A DNA stretch of 64,000 nucleotides from Pseudanabaena sp. FACHB-2040 (GCF_014696715.1 NZ_JACJQO010000022.1:586077-650076), one strand, 5' to 3'. Shown: positions 15,125 through 24,782, counted from the stretch's first letter. Notes: generated by a model not told the origin, from the letters alone. A program made the numbers and translations.

Positions 15125-16870
15125 ATGGGCAGTGGACTCTGGCATAAGCGACTTTTGCCCTGGGGCTTTCTTGCAGGGTTAGTTGGGCTGTGGCCGTTTT
15201 CTCTCCAGGTTAGGGGGCTGGCAGTCGAGACCAGTCCACTGCCTGCTGTCAATCCTCTACCTGCACAGGTCCACGCCTATGATTTGGGCCTTATAACCCT
15301 GATCCAAACCGGGGTAGCCGATGAGTTCAGAGAAATGCCGGTACCGCTGCGAGGAATCTTGGCCCGCCCCGAAGGGACTGGCCCCTTTCCTGTGGTTGTA
15401 ATCCTCCATGGTCGGCACACCGGCTGCCACTTTGCCCCAATCTGGAGCGAAAGCACTTGGCCCTGCCCGATTGGGTCAGAAACTCGCTTTGACCAAGGTT
15501 TTACCTACTTGGCGGCGGCCCTAGCAGATCAGGGCTACCTGACCCTGGCCATTGACCTGAATGGAGCCTATGCCTTTGCCTACGGAGCAACGCTCCAAAA
15601 CTACACGACCCTAGCCCATCAGCGCAGCCCCCAGATTTTAGCGGCCCATCTGTCGCGGCTTGCTGCTGCCAACCAAGGGGAAACCGTTGACTTTGGGGTG
15701 CCATTGACGGGACAGGCAGACCTGTCGCGGCTAGTGCTCATCGGGCACTCTATGGGCGGCGCAGGGGCAGTGTTTAGCAGGCTCAATCAGCCCTCAACTG
15801 GCTCCATGGCGATACCCCAACTAGGGCAATTGTCGGGCCTATTGTTAGTCGCGCCAACGCCGAGCCAGGCCATCTCCACGGCTCCTGAGGCTTACGAACT
15901 GCCGGACGTGCCCACTAGCGTTTTACTCGGCGGGTGCGATCGCGACATTTACGATTTCAGCAGCCTCTACTATTTCGAGTCAGCGGGGCGGCAGCCACGC
16001 CAGCACTGGGCTGCCAGCGTTTTGATTCCGGGAGCCAATCACAACTTCTTTAATCGAGCGCTAGCGGAAGACGACTACGCTCGCCAGCCTGACAATGAAC
16101 CACTATGTAATGGTCAGAAACCCACTTCTGAGGTCGATCGCTCCGCCTCGGTTCGCCTGTCTCGTGCTGCCCAGGAAACCTTTTTGATCGCCTACGCTAC
16201 GGGCTTTCTCAAGCAGGTGTTTAATCCTTCCGAAGCAGCTGGCTTAGCCCTAGCCCCCGAGCAGGCCGCACCAAGTCGCCTCTGGGATGTGCCGGTGCTG
16301 ACCAACCTGCACCCCGGCCAAGGACAGCAGCGGCTGCTAACGCTGGAACCGGCCAATGCTCCAGTGCTGGAGATCGCTCCGGAGCCAACTCCTAATCTCT
16401 CTATGCAAATTTGTCCTGCCCTGCAGCCTTGCGATCGCTTTTGGCGACCCCAGCCTCGCTTCCCGGCGGTGCTGCGGCTGAGTTGGCGGCAACGGCCCCA
16501 GTCCTTGCGCTTTTCCCTACCACCGGGGAGCCAAGATCTGCGCGACTTTGCCAGCCTGCAGCTGCGGGTGGCGGTCGATACCACCGATGCCCTGAACGAT
16601 GGCCAGGTTGTAGCCTTTGCAGTGATCCTGGAGGACCAGCAGGGGCGAGCCGTGCGGGTTGAGGTACCTGCGACTACTCCAGCTTTGCGCCCATCTCCAG
16701 CCGACCCCCGCTGGGGCTATCAGGGCATTCCTATCTACCCCAGCGCCATTCGCATTCCCCTGGCCCAATTTCAAGGGGTGGACTTGGCCGCGATCGCAAC
16801 CCTCAGCCTAGTCTTTGATCAGAGCGATCGCGGCGTCCTTTACCTGGCCGACGCCGCTTTTCTACGATAA
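15125..16870 (+). CDS. Secreted alpha/beta hydrolase with extra C-terminal domain
   Basis: A 581-aa protein with a signal peptide (residues 1-33). The hydrolase domain covers about 70-370: the oxyanion segment PVVVILHGRHTGC, nucleophile elbow GHSMGG (Ser209), acid region LLGGCDRDIYD and histidine in PGANHNFF. This resembles dienelactone hydrolase and PET-hydrolase-like folds, but the substrate cannot be read. Residues 400-581 form a second domain, probably beta-rich, without a recognised family. The ATG at 15125 is the first start giving a full signal peptide. It is monocistronic. Confidence 0.82.
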   Translation: MGSGLWHKRLLPWGFLAGLVGLWPFSLQVRGLAVETSPLPAVNPLPAQVHAYDLGLITLIQTGVADEFREMPVPLRGILARPEGTGPFPVVVILHGRHTGCHFAPIWSESTWPCPIGSETRFDQGFTYLAAALADQGYLTLAIDLNGAYAFAYGATLQNYTTLAHQRSPQILAAHLSRLAAANQGETVDFGVPLTGQADLSRLVLIGHSMGGAGAVFSRLNQPSTGSMAIPQLGQLSGLLLVAPTPSQAISTAPEAYELPDVPTSVLLGGCDRDIYDFSSLYYFESAGRQPRQHWAASVLIPGANHNFFNRALAEDDYARQPDNEPLCNGQKPTSEVDRSASVRLSRAAQETFLIAYATGFLKQVFNPSEAAGLALAPEQAAPSRLWDVPVLTNLHPGQGQQRLLTLEPANAPVLEIAPEPTPNLSMQICPALQPCDRFWRPQPRFPAVLRLSWRQRPQSLRFSLPPGSQDLRDFASLQLRVAVDTTDALNDGQVVAFAVILEDQQGRAVRVEVPATTPALRPSPADPRWGYQGIPIYPSAIRIPLAQFQGVDLAAIATLSLVFDQSDRGVLYLADAAFLR

Positions 16871-16983
16871 AACTCGGACATTCCTCAGTGCCTTGCCAAA
16901 TAAAGGGGTAATCACCGTTTACCGAAAGGCGATTATTTGCGACTATGGGGTTGCTAATTGAGCATCTATCCGGTTCCCTGTTT

Positions 16984-17496
16984 ATGATTTTTGTTGAAAT
17001 TGTCGATTATCAGGCTGAAAAAGAAGTTATTCACAGCATCCGCTATGACGTTTTTGTCCAGGAACAGCAGGTTCCTGCCGACATCGAAATCGACAGGTGG
17101 GATCCTCTATCTATCCATGTGTTGGCGCGACAAGCAGGGCAGGCAGTTGGCACAGGTCGGCTGTTGCCTGATGGTCACATTGGGCGGGTAGCTGTTCGAC
17201 GTCCTTGGCGGCACCAAGGTATTGGTCGCCTGCTCATGGAGCAGCTGCTGCAAACGGCTCGAGAGGAGGGACACCCCCAGGTTGTCCTATCAGCCCAGTG
17301 CCACGCCATTAATTTCTACCAAAAGCTAGGCTTTCAGGAGGAAGGCAAAGTTTATCTAGAGGCGGGTATCAAACACATCAAAATGGTGAAGCCCCTGCGG
17401 GTTCCTGCCAAGCTGACCTACGTCGCTCAGCCCCCAGAAACTTGCTCTGCCCAGTGGCGAAATCGAATCTTGGCTGCCACATACAATGGAGCCTGA
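16984..17496 (+). CDS. GNAT family N-acetyltransferase
   Basis: A 170-aa cytosolic acyltransferase. The acetyl-CoA motif RHQGIG is at residues 76-81, followed by the NFYQKLGF motif near 110-117, both classical for GNAT enzymes. The N-terminal IRYDVFVQEQQVP segment is typical of the ElaA/YjcF-like subgroup; the acceptor is unknown. An upstream in-frame ATG at 16945 would add 13 residues without homology, so I prefer 16984. The 3' end overlaps the convergent zinc-ribbon gene by 70 bases. Confidence 0.87.
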   Translation: MIFVEIVDYQAEKEVIHSIRYDVFVQEQQVPADIEIDRWDPLSIHVLARQAGQAVGTGRLLPDGHIGRVAVRRPWRHQGIGRLLMEQLLQTAREEGHPQVVLSAQCHAINFYQKLGFQEEGKVYLEAGIKHIKMVKPLRVPAKLTYVAQPPETCSAQWRNRILAATYNGA

Positions 17497-17957
17497 TAGT
17501 ATTCCCCCAGCAGCCAGAGCACCATCAACAGGTGAATGAGTAAGGTTCCAGCAGCCCAGTAAAGGGGCAAATGCTCCCCTGGGCTGCCCTCTAGAGGCGG
17601 AAACACGTAGGCCGAGGTCGCCACTAGGCCTGCAGGCACCAGCACCAGCGCCACGACCACGATCCACAGCATCAGGGTCATATCCCATTTGCCCTGGTAA
17701 ATACTCTGCCAGCGATGCCCAATCCACCGCCAGGACATCGGCTGGCTGCTGTCAACAACCTGGACCGTTTGCTGCTCCAGGTTGACCTCAAAGATATGGC
17801 GGCAGAAGTTACAGGCAAAAGCATCCATCAGCGTCATGGCTTCAATCTGGCCATGACGACAGACAGGGCACAGATAGGTGCTGCCACTGTCTACACTTAG
17901 TCCTCGCGAGCTTTCTAAAGGCCGACCTGGCTTAGGCTTGGATGCGAAGAGGGGCAT
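17427..17957 (-). CDS. Zinc-ribbon membrane protein, unknown function
   Basis: A 176-aa protein. A four-cysteine zinc ribbon lies at Cys30/Cys33 (CPVC) and Cys49/Cys52 (CNFC). Two membrane segments follow, about residues 93-118 (MTLMLWIVVVALVLVPAGLV) and 130-155. The ribbon should face the cytoplasm. I do not know a function. Its last 70 bases overlap the end of the GNAT gene on the other strand; both reading frames look genuine, so the overlap is real and probably produces antisense transcripts at the ends. Confidence 0.72.
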   Translation of the reverse strand: MPLFASKPKPGRPLESSRGLSVDSGSTYLCPVCRHGQIEAMTLMDAFACNFCRHIFEVNLEQQTVQVVDSSQPMSWRWIGHRWQSIYQGKWDMTLMLWIVVVALVLVPAGLVATSAYVFPPLEGSPGEHLPLYWAAGTLLIHLLMVLWLLGEYYQAPLYVAAKIRFRHWAEQVSGG

Positions 17958-18030
17958 AGGCTCAAGGACTTAAAGGAGTTAAAGGGGCTTTAACGTGTCT
18001 GCAGAAAGACCTCGACCCGTTGACTCTAGC

Positions 18031-18810
18031 CTAAAACAATCCTGCTAGAGCCGCACTCCCTACAGAGCGGTAAAATTCCTGCCCGTTGTACTCCAGCACT
18101 ACAACTGGTTCCGAGTTAGACAAATCGATCCGCTTAACCCGCACTTGGCCGCCCGCAATTAACTCGCCTGCTCGCACATAGCGGCTGGTCATCACCCCCG
18201 GCTCTTTGACAATTAGGCTGACGTGATCGCCAATCTGGGCTACCCCGCTAATCTCAATTCGATCCACCGGGCTTTGGGGCTGGGCAAAGGGCTGATCGCT
18301 GCTCAGCGGCATTGTCGGAGCCGCCGCAACTGGGCCTAGATTGGGCAGCGGGACCATCATCGTCGGCAGTGGCGGCAGGGCCTGGGTAGCAGCCACTGGA
18401 ATGAGGGGTAGATCTTGAACCGGAGCGGGAGCGGCAGTGGCAGCCACAGGAGCAGCTGCTGCTGGCCGCTTAAGCGCACCTGGTCCTGGTAAGACAATGG
18501 GGGCAAAGGGGTCGGGGCGGCCTGCTACGACTGTCTCCAGACGAACTTCTTGAGGAGTAGATTTGAGCAAGCCCGGATCGGCCAGTCGCAGGGTTGAGGT
18601 AGAGGGTACAAAAGGGCTTGTCTGGAATGCGATCGCAGCCTCACCCCCTTCTCCTGTAGCACCAGAGACAGGCGTGAGCGCAGGATCAGGCGCTCCACTC
18701 GTTAAAATCCTAATACCACTGCCTACCCCTAAAGCAATCAATGCACTGGCAGCCAGCACCATGCCGATCTGGCGGTTTGAGAGTTTTGACAATGAAGGTT
18801 TCTGCGACAT
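18031..18810 (-). CDS. Membrane-anchored protein with PilP/GspC-like features
   Basis: A 259-aa protein with one N-terminal membrane segment (about residues 14-33), a Pro/Ala-rich linker (100-185) and a small C-terminal beta domain (about 190-255: IGDHVSLIVKEPG, YVRAGELIAGGQVRVKRI). The segment AGRPDPFAP near residue 98 recalls the RRDPFxP motif of PilP-type pilotins and the inner-membrane clamp proteins of type II and IV systems. That likeness is my only clue, so the role is open. No other pilus assembly genes adjoin it. Confidence 0.6.
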   Translation of the reverse strand: MSQKPSLSKLSNRQIGMVLAASALIALGVGSGIRILTSGAPDPALTPVSGATGEGGEAAIAFQTSPFVPSTSTLRLADPGLLKSTPQEVRLETVVAGRPDPFAPIVLPGPGALKRPAAAAPVAATAAPAPVQDLPLIPVAATQALPPLPTMMVPLPNLGPVAAAPTMPLSSDQPFAQPQSPVDRIEISGVAQIGDHVSLIVKEPGVMTSRYVRAGELIAGGQVRVKRIDLSNSEPVVVLEYNGQEFYRSVGSAALAGLF

Positions 18811-18909
18811 AACCGACTCCCCACAATCACCCCAGTAGGATAGCTAATTCTGGGGAAAGTGGCGCAGCATCGGCTAGACAGCTTTTAGGTAATTTGCAAG
18901 CAGATTCGA

Positions 18910-19173
18910 CTAGCGGCTTTCACCTGCTCCTTGAGCGATCAGTCGCCTTTGGCTCAGGGTCTGCAGCTGCAGCAGCAGGGCATCGGCCTCAGCCTGCAGA
19001 TGCAAAAGTTCGACCTGATGATCTAGCTGGTAAGGATAGTGCTTGATCTCGACCCAGCAGATCTTCTCATCTGTTGCGGGTGTCGTCTCGTGCTGGGAAG
19101 ACTCAGTCCCAGCCGGAATTTCTACCTTAGATGTCCCAGTATTTGGTACGTCAACTTGGGCGTTCATTGCCAC
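18910..19173 (-). CDS. Small hypothetical protein with C-terminal coiled coil
   Basis: An 87-aa protein. The first 35 residues are Thr/Ser/Glu-rich and likely disordered. The remainder (ICWVEIKHYPYQLDHQVELL and onward) has a regular leucine pattern that suggests a short coiled coil. There is no membrane segment. I do not recognise it. The second ATG, two codons in, is an equally possible start. It lies 99 bases upstream of the PilP-like gene on the same strand. Confidence 0.55.
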   Translation of the reverse strand: MAMNAQVDVPNTGTSKVEIPAGTESSQHETTPATDEKICWVEIKHYPYQLDHQVELLHLQAEADALLLQLQTLSQRRLIAQGAGESR

Positions 19174-19443
19174 TCACACCAATAGAGAAATGTACTTAGC
19201 GGAAACGTACTTATGCAAAGAACGTTAAGACATTTTAACCTCAATGTCTAGGCTAGATGGTATCTGTTAGGCGTCAGCCTTTCAGCTACTCCCTGTGGCG
19301 ATTCAGCAACTGGCTTTCCCCGAGGCGCATTGGCTAACGACTGGCCCAGCCCACAGGTTAGACTAAAAGATGCAGGACTGCGGTTGTGGTCGGGACCCGT
19401 CGACCGTTGGTTAAATGCCGTTGTGTTTTGAGTCTGAGACATC

Positions 19444-20565
19444 GTGACCCTAAGTTTAAATCCCCTAACCGCTAAAGGTGACGGCTTGTCACCCTCCCAG
19501 GCTGCCGTAAAATTTTGGCCTGGCCTCATAGAAGCCTACCGGCCCTACCTGCCGGTTTCTGAAACCACGCCTGTCGTGACTCTGTGCGAAGGCAACACAC
19601 CTCTGATTCCTGCACCCTCCCTAATGGAGCGCATTGGTCGCTCGGTCAAGGTATTTGTAAAGTACGACGGTCTCAACCCTACCGGCAGCTTTAAAGACCG
19701 GGGCATGACGATGGCCGTTTCTAAAGCTAAAGAAATAGGGGCTCAGGCTGTCATCTGTGCCAGCACCGGCAATACCTCAGCGGCGGCTGCGGCCTACGCT
19801 CGCCGGGGCGGCCTGCGTGCCTTTGTGCTCATTCCCGATGGCTATGTGGCGGTCGGCAAACTGGCTCAAGCCCTACTTTATGGGGCTGAAATCCTGGCGA
19901 TTAAGGGCAATTTTGATACAGCGCTAAATATGGTGCAGGATCTGGCCAAAAGCTACCCGGTCAACCTGGTCAACTCAGTCAATCCCTACCGGCTAGAAGG
20001 CCAAAAAACAGCCGCTTTTGAAATTGTTGACATGCTGGGCGATGCCCCCGACTGGCTTTGTATTCCGGTGGGCAATGCTGGCAATATTACCGCCTACTGG
20101 ATGGGATTTTGCGAGTACCACCAGCGGGGTCAGTCAAGCCGCCTGCCTCAGATGATGGGCTTTCAAGCTGCCGGGGCAGCCCCGCTAGTACTCGGTCACA
20201 AGGTGAGCGATCCTCACACGCTGGCGACTGCTATTCGCATCGGCAACCCGGCCAGCTGGGATAAGGCGGTGGCGGCCAAGGAAGCCAGTCAGGGCCAGTT
20301 CCATGCCGTTACGGATGAAGAAATTCTTGATGCCTACCGGCTACTGGCGGCAGAAGAGGGGATTTTCTGTGAGCCTGCTAGCGCTGCTTCGGTCGCTGGG
20401 CTGCTCAAGGTTAAAGATCAGGTGCCAGCTGGGGCAACCGTAGTTTGTGTGTTGACCGGCAATGGTTTAAAGGACCCTGATACGGCCATTAATCACAGTC
20501 AAAACCAGGTTAAGGCAGGACTAGAGCCCGACCCTGTGACTCTGGCCCGAGCAATGGGTTTCTAG
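19444..20565 (+). CDS. thrC: Threonine synthase
   Basis: A 373-aa PLP enzyme that converts O-phosphohomoserine to threonine in the cytosol. The PLP lysine is Lys84 in [11 protein letters not shown], the phosphate-binding loop is PVGNAGN near 202-208, and the [13 protein letters not shown] segment follows the usual fold-type II pattern. Length fits the short bacterial ThrC class. The start is a GTG at 19444; no better upstream start exists. The 270 bases upstream show no attenuator or riboswitch I can recognise. The gene appears monocistronic. Confidence 0.93.
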   Translation: MTLSLNPLTAKGDGLSPSQAAVKFWPGLIEAYRPYLPVSETTPVVTLCEGNTPLIPAPSLMERIGRSVKVFVKYDGLNPTGSFKDRGMTMAVSKAKEIGAQAVICASTGNTSAAAAAYARRGGLRAFVLIPDGYVAVGKLAQALLYGAEILAIKGNFDTALNMVQDLAKSYPVNLVNSVNPYRLEGQKTAAFEIVDMLGDAPDWLCIPVGNAGNITAYWMGFCEYHQRGQSSRLPQMMGFQAAGAAPLVLGHKVSDPHTLATAIRIGNPASWDKAVAAKEASQGQFHAVTDEEILDAYRLLAAEEGIFCEPASAASVAGLLKVKDQVPAGATVVCVLTGNGLKDPDTAINHSQNQVKAGLEPDPVTLARAMGF

Positions 20566-20596
20566 CGCGTCTGGCTAGAGTGTCTGGCGCAAGGGT

Positions 20597-21070
20597 CTAA
20601 CTGCGATCGCGCTCTGCTCCCTGCCCGGCTTTAACAATTGCCGAGGAGGCCTGCTCTGCCTTGAGCATGTCAAAGGTATCGCCTAGGGCAGTGGTGAGGC
20701 TTTGGCGGGTCTGCTCATGAGCCTCTTTTTCAGCTTTTAACTGCTGAGTTAGGCTCTGGCACAGATTCAAAGTCTTTTGAAGCTTAGTTTCAAGGGCGTC
20801 TCCAGCAGCCGTCTCGCCCTGGGCAGCGACTAGGTCGGTCGGCCCAGCGCCAGTTGGGCTGTCCTTCAGCTGCTTAAGTTCAGCTTCTAGGGTCTGCAGA
20901 TGCGATCGCAAAGCTTCAGACTCAGTGCGTCGCTGCCGCGCTTCTGTTTCATAGAGCCGCCGCCAATTGGCTGCACTAGCATAGGCCTGATCTCTCTCTT
21001 TTTGAGTATCTGCCAGCTGCCGCTGCAGGGTTCGAATTTCCGCTAACCACTGGCTCACATCATAGGACAT
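20597..21070 (-). CDS. Coiled-coil protein of unknown function
   Basis: A 157-aa protein that is almost entirely heptad-patterned helix (residues 8-75 and 95-140), rich in Gln, Glu, Lys and Leu. No signal peptide, membrane segment or catalytic motif is present. The N-terminal motif MSYDVSQWLAEIRTLQRQLA is seen in small cyanobacterial coiled-coil proteins. It lies 55 bases downstream of the site-2 protease gene on the same strand, so the two are probably co-transcribed. Function is unknown. Confidence 0.65.
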   Translation of the reverse strand: MSYDVSQWLAEIRTLQRQLADTQKERDQAYASAANWRRLYETEARQRRTESEALRSHLQTLEAELKQLKDSPTGAGPTDLVAAQGETAAGDALETKLQKTLNLCQSLTQQLKAEKEAHEQTRQSLTTALGDTFDMLKAEQASSAIVKAGQGAERDRS

Positions 21071-21125
21071 AGCCGACCCACCTCATCCATCAATGCAATC
21101 AGGGTACTCTAGCAGGTGTTTGCAC

Positions 21126-22601
21126 CTAAAACAGAAGCTGACTCAACAGCGGGGGTAATGGCAACACAATCATCACCAGCAGCGCCAACGTTGCTAACCC
21201 CAGCGCATCCCGCCGATTATCCAGCTCACTGACATCATTCAAAGCAGGTTCATCTACAGCCGGAATAAAAAACAGTAGGATTGCCCACAGCAGCAGTTCC
21301 GGATGCACCGCTACCAGGAACAGCACCAAAATGCGAGTAATTTGCCCAATGATGGCCCCCATTCGTTGACCATACATAGCATGTACCAAGTGCCCTCCAT
21401 CTAGCTGCCCCACCGGCATCAGGTTAAGCGCAGTGACTACCAGCCCCAGGCAGCCCGAAATCGCTACCGGATGAAGATGAACTGCCGTTTCCGCCGTCAA
21501 AGCTCCCCCTAGCGCCAGCTTACTCAGCAGCGCTAACAGCACCGAGGTTCGCGGATCCATTGCCTCAAAGTTCAGCAAGCTGGCCGTCTCTGGCAGAGGC
21601 ACCAGCTCTGAATGGGCTAGCCCCCACAGCAGCAGCGGCAAAGTCACTATCAGGCCGCTCAGCGGTCCGGCAATGCCGACATCAAAGAGAGCCCGCCGAT
21701 TAGGCACCGGAGAGCGCATCTGAATAAACGCCCCAAACGTGCCGAGAAAGAACGGCACCGGAATGAAATAAGGCAGAGTGGCCTTAATCTGGTGGCGACG
21801 GGCTACCAGGTAGTGCCCCATCTCGTGGCACCCCAGAATAAACAGCAGTGAGAAGGCGTAGGCCAAGCCCTGAGCTAGGAGCCGGGGATTGCCCTGCAGC
21901 TGCTCATCGGTAACGCCCGCAATAAAGGTGCCTACCCAGGTAGTCGTAAATAGAGTAGTGACCAGCAGCCCTAACGCAATAGCAGGCCGGGTAAGCTTTT
22001 TATTTGAGGTCGCTGAGTCACTTTGCCCTTGAGGATTGGGCACTAGCGCGAAAAAAGGCTTGCCCTGACCGCCCTCCTGAAACACCACCAAAAATCGATT
22101 TCCAAACCGCTCCTGAACGTTCTCGCTCACAGTCTGATAAGCCACTGTGGGCGATGTTCGCAGCTGCCCTCGGCAGATCATGGCTTGAGGTCGGTACTCA
22201 ATGTTCTGAAGGTAATACACTGTCCAGGGGAAGCAGTGCTGTAGAGCACTCTCTTCTTCCTTGTTGATAGGGCGCAGAAGCGGTTTGGGGATATTGGATA
22301 AAGCGGAGGTGGCGGTTGCCGCTGGGTCTTCTTGAGAAGCAGCCGTCTTGGGTAGGGGAATGCGGCCCCACTGGATTAAAAACCAGTAAAGCAGCGGACA
22401 GACTACAAACAAAATCAGCAGCAACCCTGCAGGAGCAGGTTCATCTCTACCCCGAACCACCATCCACCCTGCCAGGGTAAAGGCGGGCAGCATCATTACC
22501 AGCCACAGCAGCCAGGTCGGCGTTCGGGTGATGTTAGCGACGCTACGCTTCACCACGAAATAGGTAAAAACGCTCAGTAAGAGCAGCCAGATGAGCAACA
22601 T
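21126..22601 (-). CDS. Site-2 protease family (M50) membrane peptidase
   Basis: A 491-aa polytopic membrane protein. The zinc motif HEMGH is at 259-263 and the second active-site motif NLMPVGQLDGGH at 393-404, both within hydrophobic segments, as in plant and cyanobacterial EGY-type site-2 proteases. The N-terminus has two membrane segments (1-20, 30-48), then a soluble region of about 120 residues. It should cut membrane-bound substrates such as anti-sigma factors; the substrate here is unknown. It probably shares a transcript with the downstream coiled-coil gene. Confidence 0.9.
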   Translation of the reverse strand: MLLIWLLLLSVFTYFVVKRSVANITRTPTWLLWLVMMLPAFTLAGWMVVRGRDEPAPAGLLLILFVVCPLLYWFLIQWGRIPLPKTAASQEDPAATATSALSNIPKPLLRPINKEEESALQHCFPWTVYYLQNIEYRPQAMICRGQLRTSPTVAYQTVSENVQERFGNRFLVVFQEGGQGKPFFALVPNPQGQSDSATSNKKLTRPAIALGLLVTTLFTTTWVGTFIAGVTDEQLQGNPRLLAQGLAYAFSLLFILGCHEMGHYLVARRHQIKATLPYFIPVPFFLGTFGAFIQMRSPVPNRRALFDVGIAGPLSGLIVTLPLLLWGLAHSELVPLPETASLLNFEAMDPRTSVLLALLSKLALGGALTAETAVHLHPVAISGCLGLVVTALNLMPVGQLDGGHLVHAMYGQRMGAIIGQITRILVLFLVAVHPELLLWAILLFFIPAVDEPALNDVSELDNRRDALGLATLALLVMIVLPLPPLLSQLLF

Positions 22602-22803
22602 TTGGGGTGTTTGATTTGCCAGAGTACAGGGAGCAGAGGCCCTAGTCTCCCATGATGCCTTATCTTTCGAGAAAGCAGTAAGCGCCCTAGTCTACGATTG
22701 GCCCTAGAACTCGCGTTGTTTAAGCGGCAAGCCTTTTCTCTAGGGGATTTCCTGAATCGGGATCAAGGCGGCAAGAATCCGGTAAGATAGCTGGTTCTGC
22801 TTC

Positions 22804-23523
22804 ATGGTAGCGCTAGGGATGTCTATGAACCCGCCGACGAAACCGCCGGTTAACGCCAAGCTTCCCCGTCCGGTCTTCGACACTGTGTTTGCCTTTTCGC
22901 CTAACAGAGACACCCTGGGAGGCACCGCTTATCTCATTGTAGAAAAGGATGCAGCAGGGGCTCCAGCCAATCTCCTGATTGATGCCCCTGCCTGGGATGA
23001 ATCAACCCGTGACTTCCTGGCTCAGCAGGGTGGCGTGCGGTGGCTGCTGATCACCCATCGGGGAGCTATTGGTAAAGCCAGAGCCCTGCAGGCAGAGTTA
23101 GGTTGCGAGGTAGTGGTTCAAGAACAGGAAGCCTATCTGCTGCCAGAGACGCCGGTTACGCCCTTCCAGTGGGAGCACGTATTTACCGATCGCTGCCGAG
23201 CCTTGTGGACACCCGGGCACTCGCCGGGCTCCGCCTGCCTTTATTACGAGGCTGAGGGGGGAATCTTGTTTACGGGTCGCCACCTGCTTCCCGATCAGCA
23301 GGGTCGCCCAGTGCCTTTACGGTTTTCAAAAACCTTTCACTGGCCCCGCCAGCTACAGCAGGTTGAGCGGCTGCGCCAAGAATTTTCGGCAGATACGCTG
23401 GCCTTTGTGTGCCCCGGAGCCAACACTGGCTTTTTGCGCGGGGAGCGAGCTATTGCCAATGCCTATGAGCAATTGCGATCGCTAGATCTAGCAGCCTGCC
23501 GTCAGGCGGTGCCGCTGCTGTAA
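22804..23523 (+). CDS. Metallo-beta-lactamase-fold protein, metal site degenerate
   Basis: A 239-aa MBL-fold protein. The fold is visible (LLIDAPAWDE, LWTPGHSPGSACLYYE, GGILFTGRHLLP), but the metal ligands are largely gone: HxHxDH is replaced by THRGAIGKA at 84-92, the Asp of the usual GD..L motif is Arg159, and no ligand histidine follows in the C-terminal CPGANTGF. Only the histidine of TPGHSPGS (136-143) remains. It is therefore probably not a working hydrolase and may bind a ligand instead. Starts at 22819 or 22825 are also possible. Its end overlaps the convergent HD gene by 22 bases. Confidence 0.8.
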   Translation: MVALGMSMNPPTKPPVNAKLPRPVFDTVFAFSPNRDTLGGTAYLIVEKDAAGAPANLLIDAPAWDESTRDFLAQQGGVRWLLITHRGAIGKARALQAELGCEVVVQEQEAYLLPETPVTPFQWEHVFTDRCRALWTPGHSPGSACLYYEAEGGILFTGRHLLPDQQGRPVPLRFSKTFHWPRQLQQVERLRQEFSADTLAFVCPGANTGFLRGERAIANAYEQLRSLDLAACRQAVPLL

Positions 23524-24782
23524 TTCTCCCAAGTTTGGCGCACCCAGGCGGTTACCTCGCGGGGGTAGAGCAGCCAGATCCGCTCAACGGGTTGAGCCAG
23601 AGTCTGCACCAGCGGCGACACCTGCTTGATGTCCTGCAGCTGATCGCCTCGATGCAGCTTAATGCCCCGCTGGTAGAGGGTATATCCCCGACTCCAGATG
23701 TGCCGCAGGCCGCTGTAGCAGGCGCTGTCTAGGTCTAAAGCAGCCAGCTGCGGCTGGAGCAATTCTAGAAATTGGCTCTGCTGCTCCTCGCTTAGCTCAG
23801 TCAACTCAATAACTTTGAGCAGATCTCGGTCTAAAAAGCGGCGGCAGAGGTCAGCCAGCAGTGGATCTGGGTGAGATCGCCACTGCTCTAGGTGATAGCC
23901 AAACACCACGTCGTTACCGGCCAGATACGTTTCTAGGGGCAGCGTCTCTTCGGCCTGTGTCATCCAGGCGGTTACGGTGTCGTCGGCCCAAAGGGTGCCT
24001 TGCTGCAGCAGGGTGCGGGCGCGAATGAAAGCCTGCTCTAGCACCCAGGTGGCCGAGAGGTTCTTAGGGTGGTTGTAGACCTGGGCATACATGAAGTAGC
24101 GAACCACCAGGTAATGCTCAATCGCGGCCAGTCCCTTATGGGCCACAACCAGCTGCTGGCTCTGGGGTTCGTATTCTAGGGCCATGAGAATGCGATCGAG
24201 ATCTAACCGTCCGTAGCTGGCCCCTGTGAAGTAGCTGTCGCGCAGCAGGTAGTCTAGGCGATCGCAATCTAGCTGGCTAGAGACAAGCTGCCAGGCACAG
24301 GGTATTGGGTGCTGGTGGGTGTATATCTGGTCGATAGCCTCCCATAGCTGGGGCGATACACCGTCTAGCAGGGTGCGAATTGTGGGCACCTCTCGCACAA
24401 TCCGGCGGGTCCAGTACTCGTGGTGAATGCCGAAGATTTCCTCAGCGGTGTGGCTGAAAGGGCCGTGGCCGATGTCGTGGAGCAGGGCGGCACAGAGAAT
24501 GGGGGCGCGGTGCGATCGCAACTCCGGATGCTGCTGCGCCAGCCGATCAAAGGCCCGCCGAGTCACCGCCATTACCCCTAGCGAGTGGGTAAAGCGCGAG
24601 CTCTCGGCACCATGAAAGGTGAGGCTGGCCGGACCCAGTTGCCGGATTCGCCGCAGCCGTTGGAAGGGCGGCGTATCAATTAGGCGAATCAGCAGGGCCT
24701 CTGTAGGGTCATCTCCATCGAGCGTGATAGCTCCGTGGAGCGGGTCGTGGTAAGAACGGGTCGACTTACGAGACACCCGCAA
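23502..24782 (-). CDS. HD-domain phosphohydrolase, dGTPase-like
   Basis: A 426-aa cytosolic protein with an HD domain: His66 in SSRFTHSLGV, His102-Asp103 in LLHDIGHGPFSHTAE and the LDCDRLDYLLRDS motif near 180-192. This set is typical of the YwfO/SAMHD1-like dNTP triphosphohydrolase family, so removal of triphosphate from dNTPs is the likely reaction, inferred from family only. It starts inside the end of ctpA (17-base overlap), so the two are translationally coupled or at least co-transcribed. Its 3' end overlaps the convergent MBL-fold gene. Confidence 0.87.
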   Translation of the reverse strand: MRVSRKSTRSYHDPLHGAITLDGDDPTEALLIRLIDTPPFQRLRRIRQLGPASLTFHGAESSRFTHSLGVMAVTRRAFDRLAQQHPELRSHRAPILCAALLHDIGHGPFSHTAEEIFGIHHEYWTRRIVREVPTIRTLLDGVSPQLWEAIDQIYTHQHPIPCAWQLVSSQLDCDRLDYLLRDSYFTGASYGRLDLDRILMALEYEPQSQQLVVAHKGLAAIEHYLVVRYFMYAQVYNHPKNLSATWVLEQAFIRARTLLQQGTLWADDTVTAWMTQAEETLPLETYLAGNDVVFGYHLEQWRSHPDPLLADLCRRFLDRDLLKVIELTELSEEQQSQFLELLQPQLAALDLDSACYSGLRHIWSRGYTLYQRGIKLHRGDQLQDIKQVSPLVQTLAQPVERIWLLYPREVTAWVRQTWENYSSGTA

